Translations under genes and position numbers: made by a program
Notes under the pieces: model-generated
Database searches by the model: none
Told to the model about the DNA's origin: nothing
Seen by the model: only the letters and a program-made list of their open reading frames with translations
Assembly (NCBI GenBank): GCA_015066865.1
Contig: SVNQ01000013.1
Coordinates: 1 to 41,614 of the forward strand
DNA length: 41,614 nucleotides
From: Ruminococcus sp.
GTDB lineage: Bacteria; Bacillota; Clostridia; Oscillospirales; Ruminococcaceae
Reading direction: 5' to 3'
Shown here: positions 33,194 to 40,010 of the stretch, in pieces
Position numbering within the stretch: position 1 is the stretch's first letter
How the letters are laid out: every line of letters starts with the position of its first letter

Positions 33194-35713
33194 TTATTGA
33201 GGAGATTCATAATAGAGGAACGAGAAATCATAAAAATCAATTTGGAAGTACTGTGACCAGAAATCATACGCTGTTCCTTGATATGTGTGAGTATAGAAAA
33301 CATAATTGACCCAGTTGTCTTCCGGATCGTCAATAACCTTTTCGAAGAAAAACGTATCTGAATTGTCGGCAAATTTCTTAAGGATCTGCATTCTGGTTTT
33401 TGAGACTCTTTCATAATGCACCGTAATGTTGTATTGCAGTTCGTCTTCATTATCCTTATTCAAAACATCTGACAGGTACCTGGAGAGGTTGGAAGAAACA
33501 GTTTCGTCGTAAACAATACGTGCCTCCCCATCATCTGTTTCGAAAACATAGATCGGCACTCCAAATATACTGCCAAAGGGCGACCATAAAATGACATATT
33601 CCGTAGTTTCCGTGTCGTCTAAAAACGGATTTCCCTCTGAAGCGAAATTCATAAGTTCACGGGACGGCTTTTCGCCAATACCAAGCTCTGCGAAAATATT
33701 ACCGATCAATCCCATCTCATGATCTGTACAATTGAGTTTTCTTGCCGCCTTTTCGACATTTGCCCTTACATCTTGGAAATCGGCTGAATCAGAATATTTG
33801 TAAGACATTGACAGGAACCATATTGAAGCGATTTGCTCATCGGTAAATCCATGGGTACTCATCAGATAAGCCGCGCGGCTCAGAAGAATGCTGTTGATAT
33901 GTCCATCATCGGGGCTCCAGTGCTCTCCGTCATATTTGGATGGGTATTTAATATTATCGAACAGCATAAAGGAGTGTCCTGTAGGATCTCTCAGGGGGTA
34001 TTCTGATAAAGATTCTCCCAGCAACCAGTTTCCTTCGATCAGACATCCGAAAATGTCAGCATAACCTTCACTGATCGCTGTATTCATAACAGTAACCTTA
34101 TCAAATCCTCCGGTAATCTTTTCAAATACGCCGTGAGTATATTCGTGTGCCATGACGTCAAGCTGTGCACACGGGGGATATAGAAATTCGTTGGCGGGCC
34201 CTGCAATGAAGAACTCAAAAAACGGTTCATAGCAGGCGTTATCAGTTTTAAATTCAACATCTACGAGACATCTGATTTTTTTCCCTTTTCCGTTAAATGA
34301 CTGCCAGCCCAAATTATTGTTGTACCAGTCGTATACTGTGATAAGATTGGTATAAGATGATACACCTGACGTATGTTCCCAATGACCATCAATATCCATC
34401 ATGGAACTGCCATAGCTTTTTTTCATTAATACGTACAGAGGGTGAATTTCTTCTGCATCTTTTCGGTCGTCAGCATCGTATTTTCCATCAATGATAGAAA
34501 TGTTGCGGTTGCTGTCATGTAAATAATGCTTTTCTGAGCGTCTGTATACTTCAAATTCTACGGTTTCTCCGTATTCATTCACGCCGGTTGATTTTACCAT
34601 TTCTCCGAAGTCTTGTGCAAGTTCATTGCAGGAAAGGATGTTTCCCGTGGCTGCATCCACGATGACTTTTGAAAGGATATTTTGTTCTCCTGAATTGGAG
34701 ACTGCAACAGAACGGTATGCAAGATAGGGGACATCATCCATGATGAAAACGCCTTTTTCTATGAAATCGGTTGTCACATCACAGCCAAAATATGCATCCA
34801 AAATGGCATCAACAGCAGTATCCTCAAGGGAGAGTGAAGTGTCAATGCTGAGATTTCTATAAATATCCAGATTAATGGAATCAAGCAGCCCGTTTTTATC
34901 AACGGTCAGAACAGCATGTTTTCCCCAGACCGGCACATCGTCAATGACCTGACGCAGTGTAAATACCGTACCGAAACGATCACTGTGAACATCTTCCGCC
35001 GCAAAGCGAACAGTTTCATCCACCTCAAACAGGGAACGATATAATTCTACTACGAACAAGGCATCTTCGAGCGAAGAAACCTTTGTGAAGCCGAAACTGC
35101 CATCAATACTTTCCACCCGATGATTCTCGTCATAAATCAGTGTCAGGTTGTTGTTGCAGGTTCCGCTTTCGATTTCCTCGTCCGTGGGAACAAAAACATC
35201 CCTGCTGCCGATCACATCGGTTTTGATGACAGTCGCTACATAATCAACCCTGCCTTTTCCGATGCCACGCCGTACAGAAGCGGTAAGCGTGACTGCTGCA
35301 TTTTGCCGTTCAGGACGATTCACCGTGCCGTCTGCAGCGAGAATTTCCTGATTGTCGGAAGTCCACGAAATGGCGATCCGATTGCCCTTTTCGTCTTCTA
35401 TTTCAGACGGAATACCAATGTTTTCCGTTACATAGTCGATGTAATTGTTTTCACTGAATGTGAAGGGCTGATCGGACAGTAATTCCTGTAAATAAGCAGT
35501 TGCCGTTTTATTTTGCCATTTTATGATTCCATAAATTGCGGCGGCAAGCAGAACTATCAGCAGAAAAATCAGCCACCCGACAAGTCTTTTCTTTTTTCTT
35601 TTCTTTTTATCCTGCGTTTGGGAGTAATTGTATTGTGCAGCATGCGATTGCTTTGGCGGTGTGACACCTGCATGCAATGCCTGACTGTTGTTTTCGTTTA
35701 CATTATTGCTCAT
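33194..35713 (-). CDS. Membrane-anchored thermolysin-like (M4) metallopeptidase
   Basis: 839-residue protein with a basic cytoplasmic tail (KKKRKKKRLVG) and one transmembrane helix (about 44-66), giving type II topology with the body outside. An Ig-like module (about 75-165, ISWTSDNQEI) precedes a fungalysin/thermolysin-type propeptide region (about 200-390). The M4 catalytic domain carries HEYTH at 523-527 (two zinc His and the catalytic Glu) and the third ligand in SEGYADIFG. The later DDGHINS segment matches the thermolysin His motif. A C-terminal extension of about 150 residues has no recognised domain. Unlike secreted thermolysins it is tethered, suggesting surface protein processing. 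AGGGG precedes the start; own promoter and terminator. Confidence 0.9.
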   Translation of the reverse strand: MSNNVNENNSQALHAGVTPPKQSHAAQYNYSQTQDKKKRKKKRLVGWLIFLLIVLLAAAIYGIIKWQNKTATAYLQELLSDQPFTFSENNYIDYVTENIGIPSEIEDEKGNRIAISWTSDNQEILAADGTVNRPERQNAAVTLTASVRRGIGKGRVDYVATVIKTDVIGSRDVFVPTDEEIESGTCNNNLTLIYDENHRVESIDGSFGFTKVSSLEDALFVVELYRSLFEVDETVRFAAEDVHSDRFGTVFTLRQVIDDVPVWGKHAVLTVDKNGLLDSINLDIYRNLSIDTSLSLEDTAVDAILDAYFGCDVTTDFIEKGVFIMDDVPYLAYRSVAVSNSGEQNILSKVIVDAATGNILSCNELAQDFGEMVKSTGVNEYGETVEFEVYRRSEKHYLHDSNRNISIIDGKYDADDRKDAEEIHPLYVLMKKSYGSSMMDIDGHWEHTSGVSSYTNLITVYDWYNNNLGWQSFNGKGKKIRCLVDVEFKTDNACYEPFFEFFIAGPANEFLYPPCAQLDVMAHEYTHGVFEKITGGFDKVTVMNTAISEGYADIFGCLIEGNWLLGESLSEYPLRDPTGHSFMLFDNIKYPSKYDGEHWSPDDGHINSILLSRAAYLMSTHGFTDEQIASIWFLSMSYKYSDSADFQDVRANVEKAARKLNCTDHEMGLIGNIFAELGIGEKPSRELMNFASEGNPFLDDTETTEYVILWSPFGSIFGVPIYVFETDDGEARIVYDETVSSNLSRYLSDVLNKDNEDELQYNITVHYERVSKTRMQILKKFADNSDTFFFEKVIDDPEDNWVNYVFYTHTYQGTAYDFWSQYFQIDFYDFSFLYYESPQ

Positions 35714-35766
35714 ATACTCTGCCCCTTATGTGTTGTGATAGACTCGGAAAGTTGAAGGATATGTAT

Positions 35767-35795
35767 ATTATACCATATTATTAGCGTTATTTCAA
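35767..35795 (-). promoter_or_regulatory. Promoter for the M4 peptidase gene
   Basis: Minus-strand TTGAAA (35795-35790), 17 bp, TATAAT (35772-35767), 54 bp before the start codon. Confidence 0.8.
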
Positions 35796-35867
35796 CATTG
35801 GATTTCAAAAATATCAGGCTGCAAATTCATTTTATGAGCGATTGTCCCGGAAAACCATTGTCTTTTC

Positions 35868-35896
35868 TTGACTTTTTGCGGATACTATGGTATACT
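35868..35896 (+). promoter_or_regulatory. Promoter for gltX
   Basis: TTGACT (35868-35873), 17 bp, TATACT (35891-35896), 65 bp before the start codon. No T-box leader is visible. Confidence 0.78.
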
Positions 35897-35960
35897 TAAA
35901 TGAGCTAAAAATTCTGCCGTTTTTGATATGATAACGTGCAGCGAAAAGGATGGATTTTTT

Positions 35961-37421
35961 ATGAAACAAGCAAGAACAAGATTTGCACCCAGTCCCACGG
36001 GCTATATGCATGTGGGAAATCTGCGTACCGCACTTTACGCATTTCTGACTGCCAAGCATGAGGACGGCAGCTTTGTACTGCGTATTGAGGACACCGACCA
36101 GGGCAGACTCGTGGAGGGCGCAGTGGATGTGATCTACAATACACTCAAAGAAAACGGTCTGAACTGGGACGAGGGCCCCGATGTGGGCGGCGATTACGGT
36201 CCCTATGTACAGAGTGAGCGCATGGGGCTGTTCAAGCAGTATGCCGAGCAGCTTGTGGCTTCCGGCCATGCATATTACTGCTTCTGCACGGAGGAGCGTA
36301 TGCAGGAACTGCACGCACAGCAGAAGGCTGCGGGTGAAACCGTCGGACACTATGACCGCAAGTGCCGTGATCTTTCTCCTGAGGAAGTACAGCAGCGCAT
36401 TGCCGCAGGCGAGCCGTATGTAATCCGTCAGAAGATGCCCATTGAGGGTACAACATCCTTCGACGATCTGATCTACGGAACGATCGAAGTCAACAACAGC
36501 GAGCTGGAGGATCAGATCCTCATCAAGACCGACGGCATGCCGACCTACAACTTTGCAAATGTTGTGGATGATCACCTGATGGAAATGAGCCATGTTATCC
36601 GTGGTTCGGAGTATCTGTCCAGCACACCGAAATACAATCTGCTGTATCAGGCATTCGGCTGGGATGTGCCGACCTATATTCACTGCCCGCCCGTAATGAA
36701 GGACGCACACAACAAGCTTTCCAAGCGCAACGGCGATGCAAGTTATCAGGATCTGGTGGCACAGGGTTATCTGAGCGAAGCGATCCTCAACTATCTCCTG
36801 CTGCTGGGCTGGAGTCCGAAGGGGGAGGAGGAGATCTTTGATCTGGAAGAAATGATCCGCATCTGGGATCCTTCCCGTATCAACAAGTCCCCTGCAATTT
36901 TCGACATCCAGAAGCTGCGTGCGATCAATGCAATGCATATCAAAAAGCTCAGTGATGCGCAGTTCGTAGCCATTGCTGCACCGTGGATCAGACAGACGGT
37001 AGCAAGCGAGATCGATATGGAGCTGCTCTGCGCAAATCTCAAGCCGAGATGCGAAGTACTGGGTGATATTCCGGAGCAGGTGGCATTTCTTGACAACATG
37101 CAGGAATATGACACTGCACTGTACTGCAACAAGAAATTCAAGACCAACGAGCAGACTGCACTGCAGGCACTGGAAACGCTGCTGCCGATCTTTACGGAGC
37201 TGACGGATTGGACAAAGGACAGCATTTCCGCAGCATGTCAGAATGCCGTACAGGCACTGGAAGTCAAGAACGGCTGGCTGCTGTATCCGTTGGGCATCGC
37301 TCTGTCCGGACAGCGTTCCACACCGGGCGGCGGCACGGATCTTGCGATCATCATGGGCAAGGAAAAGACCATCGAGCGCATGAGTGCAGCGGTGGAACTG
37401 CTGCGCACGGTGACGGCTTAA
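35961..37421 (+). CDS. gltX: Glutamyl-tRNA synthetase
   Basis: 486-residue class I aminoacyl-tRNA synthetase that charges tRNA-Glu (and in many Firmicutes also mischarges tRNA-Gln for amidation). The HIGH-type motif is HVGN at 17-20 within ARTRFAPSPTGYMHVGNLRT, and the KMSKS-type motif is KLSKR at 252-256. The RIEDTDQGR and YNFANVVDDHLM segments are family-typical. Length is normal. Start at 35961 is chosen since it opens the conserved N-terminus and has AAAAGGA about 10 bases upstream; the longer frame adds 11 unneeded codons. Single gene ended by a strong hairpin shared with the convergent mnmM transcript. Confidence 0.97.
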   Translation: MKQARTRFAPSPTGYMHVGNLRTALYAFLTAKHEDGSFVLRIEDTDQGRLVEGAVDVIYNTLKENGLNWDEGPDVGGDYGPYVQSERMGLFKQYAEQLVASGHAYYCFCTEERMQELHAQQKAAGETVGHYDRKCRDLSPEEVQQRIAAGEPYVIRQKMPIEGTTSFDDLIYGTIEVNNSELEDQILIKTDGMPTYNFANVVDDHLMEMSHVIRGSEYLSSTPKYNLLYQAFGWDVPTYIHCPPVMKDAHNKLSKRNGDASYQDLVAQGYLSEAILNYLLLLGWSPKGEEEIFDLEEMIRIWDPSRINKSPAIFDIQKLRAINAMHIKKLSDAQFVAIAAPWIRQTVASEIDMELLCANLKPRCEVLGDIPEQVAFLDNMQEYDTALYCNKKFKTNEQTALQALETLLPIFTELTDWTKDSISAACQNAVQALEVKNGWLLYPLGIALSGQRSTPGGGTDLAIIMGKEKTIERMSAAVELLRTVTA

Positions 37422-37432
37422 AGCATAACAAA

Positions 37433-37470
37433 AATGGGATTCCCTGAAGACTGGGAATCCCATTATTTTT
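37433..37470. terminator. Bidirectional terminator between gltX and mnmM
   Basis: AATGGGATTCCC (37433-37444) and GGGAATCCCATT (37453-37464) around TGAAGACT, with T7 after it on the plus side and an A run on the other. It directly abuts the mnmM stop codon. Confidence 0.9.
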
Positions 37471-38046
37471 TTACGCATCCTTAATGATCACGATCGGAAT
37501 CGGAGGACAGTTGGGACGGTTGACGAACGGCATTTCAATGACCGTGTACATTCTGCTGTCAAGCGTCGGAAGGTATTCCAGCAGAGCGTCACGCTCCTCA
37601 AAGCCCGTATCCCTGCCGTAGTAAATGATCAGCGTCATAATGCCGCCGGGTTTGAGCAGTTTCAGCCCCTGTTCAATGGCTGCAATACTCGTTTCCTTTC
37701 GGGTGTTGATGGTGTGATCGCCTTTGGGAAGCCAACCGAAGTTGAAGGCAATCAGTGATACGCTTTCCTCCTCAAACAATTCAGCCATTTCGCTGTGGCT
37801 TTTCAAAAGCACATCCGCACGGGATGCCATGCCGTTCTTTTCGAGAAGCGCACTCGTACTGTCCACCGCATCCTGTTGGATGTCAAATGCCGTCACATGA
37901 CCGCTGTCGCCTACCAGTCTGCACAGATGCAGCGTATCATTGCCGCGCCCTGCCGTGGCATCAATACACAGGTCGCCCTCCTTTACGTTCTCGTCGATCA
38001 CCCTGTTAATGATTTCAAGGGCGCTGAAAGAATCCATATGTTTCAT
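37471..38046 (-). CDS. mnmM: MnmM (YtqB)-type tRNA methyltransferase
   Basis: 191-residue class I SAM-dependent methyltransferase resembling the YtqB family. In Bacillus that protein (MnmM) methylates the aminomethyl group of 5-aminomethyl-2-thiouridine at the wobble base of tRNA. SAM motif I is DATAGRGNDTLHL near residue 29. AFDIQ follows as the acidic loop of motif II; NFGWLPKGDH and a C-terminal NRPNCPPIPIVIIK stretch are family signatures. Cytoplasmic. It starts 21 bases after the tyrosine-phosphatase stop and has AAGGAT just upstream, so the two genes form an operon. Assignment to the family is firm; the exact tRNA modification is by analogy. Confidence 0.88.
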   Translation of the reverse strand: MKHMDSFSALEIINRVIDENVKEGDLCIDATAGRGNDTLHLCRLVGDSGHVTAFDIQQDAVDSTSALLEKNGMASRADVLLKSHSEMAELFEEESVSLIAFNFGWLPKGDHTINTRKETSIAAIEQGLKLLKPGGIMTLIIYYGRDTGFEERDALLEYLPTLDSRMYTVIEMPFVNRPNCPPIPIVIIKDA

Positions 38047-38067
38047 CGTATTCCATCCTTTCCGAGG

Positions 38068-38529
38068 TTAGAGAATATTGCTTTTGATATGCGCAAGGAG
38101 CGCTGTGCATCCCTCATAAATGTCACGATACGCCACATCAAAGCGGTCGGTGTACCAGGGATCCGATACATCATCGCTGCGCCCTGCAAATGAAAGCAGC
38201 TTATGCACTTTGCCCTGCGGATCGCTCCCGAAGATACGCCCGATATTCCGGACATTATTGCTGTCCATCACAACAAACAGATCATAGTTGCCATAATCAC
38301 TCTTTCTGACCTGCACAGCGTATTTTCCATCACAGGAAAGCCCATGACGCTTTAGCTCTGCTCTTGCAGGAGGATAGACAGGGTTGCCGATTTCCTCGGT
38401 GCTTGTTGCGCTTGAAGCAATCGTAATACATCCGTCCAGATGCTCCTTTTGTACAAGATCTTTCATAATAAATTCTGCCATGGGTGATCGGCAGATATTG
38501 CCGTGGCAGACAAACATAATCTTTATCAT
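38068..38529 (-). CDS. Low-molecular-weight protein tyrosine phosphatase
   Basis: 153-residue phosphatase of the LMW-PTP family. The P-loop C-x5-R-S is at the N-terminus (FVCHGNICRSPMAE, Cys8 nucleophile, Arg14), and the general-acid Asp lies in DPWYTDRF near the C-terminus. It removes phosphate from Tyr or Arg residues of proteins, often countering exopolysaccharide kinases, but no kinase gene is nearby. I take the Met of MIKIMFV as start: GAGAGG is 9 bases before it, whereas the Met two codons upstream (38535) is only 3 bases from that site. First gene of the pair with mnmM. Confidence 0.92.
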   Translation of the reverse strand: MIKIMFVCHGNICRSPMAEFIMKDLVQKEHLDGCITIASSATSTEEIGNPVYPPARAELKRHGLSCDGKYAVQVRKSDYGNYDLFVVMDSNNVRNIGRIFGSDPQGKVHKLLSFAGRSDDVSDPWYTDRFDVAYRDIYEGCTALLAHIKSNIL

Positions 38530-38551
38530 ACGCATTTTCCTCTCTGATTTG

Positions 38552-38585
38552 CCCGATTTTGCCCTGTTTTGCAGGGCTTATCGGG
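38552..38585 (-). other. Nested hairpin in the phosphatase leader
   Basis: Outer arms CCCGAT (38552-38557) and ATCGGG (38580-38585), inner arms GCCCTG (38561-38566) and CAGGGC (38572-38577), symmetric A/T internal loop. On the minus strand it lies about 22 bases before the phosphatase start, so it could affect initiation. No known riboswitch class recognised. Confidence 0.5.
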
Positions 38586-38713
38586 GTGATTTTTTCTTAC
38601 TACCAATTTGACAGAATAGGGCGAAAACGACAAAACGGAGCAAGACTTTGCAAATTGCGGACGTCGTTAGTAGTAAAATAGTAGTAGAAATCGGGGTGTT
38701 TTACTACTAAGGA
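38580..38713. repeat. TACTACTA-type repeat cluster with 12-bp inverted repeat
   Basis: TTAGTAGTAAAA (38667-38678) and TTTTACTACTAA (38699-38710) are perfect complements around 20 bases, with extra TAGTAGTAG inside. ATCGGGGTG followed by a T run and TTACTAC occurs twice (38580-38602 and 38690-38706). The right arm overlaps the stop codon of the hydrolase gene and may terminate it. Confidence 0.55.
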
Positions 38714-39690
38714 TTTAGGGTAGTATTTTCATCTAAAAAATCCCGGATAATCTTACCGCTTTCATCAGGCTTTTCCAAATACATCAAATGACCGGAGTCG
38801 AGTAATGCAATCTGACAGTTTCCGAGCCTGTCTGTATAGCGTTCCAGATTTTTTCTTGCTTCATCCGGCAGTTCCTTTCCGCATTGTATGTATAATTTCG
38901 GAATATCATTCGGCGAAAGAACATCAAGCGTATCTTTAATATTATTCGGTTCAAGTTTCACTTCGGAGATGAGTGCGCAGGAATCCATTGTCATAGAAGT
39001 GAGGGCTTTTGCGGTTTTCTTTTCCTCTTTTGTTCCGTCAACGGAGGACGGCATGAGCAGATCAACTAACCCGGTTTTCGCCGCCAAAAACTGCAAATAC
39101 TGTGAAATCACCATAGAAGTAACATTATCTTCGGCATTTTCATCTAATAACCATGTGGTGTCTAAAAGAATCACGCTGTCGATCTCATCAGGATATTGAC
39201 TTACCCAATAAGAAGCGTAAACGCCTGCTAAGGAATGCGCCATTAAGGTATACGGCGCTTCCACATTGGCATTTCTCAGTGCAGTCCGGTAATCTTCGAC
39301 GATAGTACCTACATGCATATCCGCTTTTGTATCATCGCTTGCGCCATAGCCTGCACGGTCAAGGAAAATGACCTGATTATCGATTTCCAGTTCAGCAGTC
39401 ATTTTCCGCATGGATACGGAGCTGTCACCTACGTCGAATCCTGCCAGTGCAACAATCTTATGGTTGCCGTTCTCATTGCCGAATTTCAGCAGATTCAGCG
39501 AATAATCTCCGACAGATACAGGATTATAGTATCCCTTTTCTGTCAGCATGTTTAGATTATGCGTTACCGTCAGCGGGTGAAAAAGCAAAAAGCCAGCCAA
39601 AAGCAAAGCGATCAAAACAATACTTACGATTATATTAGAACGCTTTCTTCTTCTTTTTTTCTCTTCCTTTGATAAATCACTCCAACTCAT
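38707..39690 (-). CDS. Membrane-anchored alpha/beta hydrolase
   Basis: 327 residues. A Lys/Arg-rich cytoplasmic start (SKEEKKRRRKRSN) precedes one transmembrane helix (about 21-40), so the enzyme faces outside. The hydrolase fold follows: FLDRAGYGASDD, the nucleophile elbow AHSLAG with Ser153, VILLDTTW after it, an acidic residue near KLYIQCG, and the catalytic His in DSGHLMYLEKP. Family members hydrolyse esters, lactones or lipids; the substrate is unknown. The start at 39690 is selected because GGAGG sits 6 bases before it (GGAGGTATAAAATG); the 8-codon longer frame begins inside that site. Own promoter at 39750-39778. Confidence 0.88.
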   Translation of the reverse strand: MSWSDLSKEEKKRRRKRSNIIVSIVLIALLLAGFLLFHPLTVTHNLNMLTEKGYYNPVSVGDYSLNLLKFGNENGNHKIVALAGFDVGDSSVSMRKMTAELEIDNQVIFLDRAGYGASDDTKADMHVGTIVEDYRTALRNANVEAPYTLMAHSLAGVYASYWVSQYPDEIDSVILLDTTWLLDENAEDNVTSMVISQYLQFLAAKTGLVDLLMPSSVDGTKEEKKTAKALTSMTMDSCALISEVKLEPNNIKDTLDVLSPNDIPKLYIQCGKELPDEARKNLERYTDRLGNCQIALLDSGHLMYLEKPDESGKIIRDFLDENTTLNP

Positions 39691-39749
39691 TTTATACCTC
39701 CATGTATTTTTCAATTTATTATTGCCATCAATTCTTTTCGTACCATACC

Positions 39750-39778
39750 ATTATACCATAATCCTTCCAATTCATCAA
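39750..39778 (-). promoter_or_regulatory. Promoter for the alpha/beta hydrolase
   Basis: Minus-strand TTGATG (39778-39773), 17 bp, TATAAT (39755-39750), 60 bp before the start codon. Confidence 0.75.
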
Positions 39779-39791
39779 GTCAAACCGGGCA

Positions 39792-39820
39792 AAAAAATAA
39801 CGGCTCACCGAAGTGAGCCG
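39792..39820 (-). terminator. Terminator after the integrase remnant
   Basis: CGGCTCAC (39801-39808) and GTGAGCCG (39813-39820) around a TTCG-type loop (read on the minus strand), then TTATTTTTTT. It lies 15 bases past the stop of the integrase fragment, as expected for the 3' end of an originally intact gene. Confidence 0.88.
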
Positions 39821-39834
39821 CAGCCGGAAGCATA

Positions 39835-39963
39835 TCATACTGCTTCATCCTTTGTTCTGTTCATTTCCTGACGGGCGTTCTGAAGTTCCTCCATGCGGTG
39901 AAGCTCCGCAGCAGCATCCTCAAGCCCCAGATGCGTATAAACGTCAAGCGTTGTCCTCTTGCC
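39835..39963 (-). pseudogene. 3' remnant of a tyrosine integrase
   Basis: About 43 codons ending in TGA (39837-39835) read GKRTTLDVYTHLGLEDAAAE followed by a Glu/Arg/Met-rich tail. This is the characteristic C-terminus of Tn916/phage-type tyrosine recombinases; the Tyr in DVYTHLG aligns with the catalytic nucleophile. All upstream sequence of the gene is missing. Homology stops near 39963, where the DNA changes to the end of the adjacent serine-recombinase element. The remnant keeps its native terminator. Whether an older element was truncated by the newer insertion or by deletion cannot be told here. Confidence 0.75.
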
Positions 39964-39965
39964 AA

Positions 39966-39980
39966 ATAGTAACACACTAT
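39966..39980. other. Candidate recombination junction palindrome
   Basis: ATAGT-AACAC-ACTAT, 5-bp arms with a 5-bp centre, located between the integrase remnant and the end of the serine recombinase gene. Large serine recombinases often sit next to their attachment site, so this could be part of an att site; inference only. Confidence 0.3.
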
Positions 39981-40010
39981 CGTATGGTGGGTAAACAACG
40001 TAAAATCGCC

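Noticed and set aside
35832..37478. 548-codon minus-strand open frame opposite gltX
   Set aside because: It is antisense to a clear glutamyl-tRNA synthetase; composition is a reflection of gltX codon use and no start signal or family is seen.
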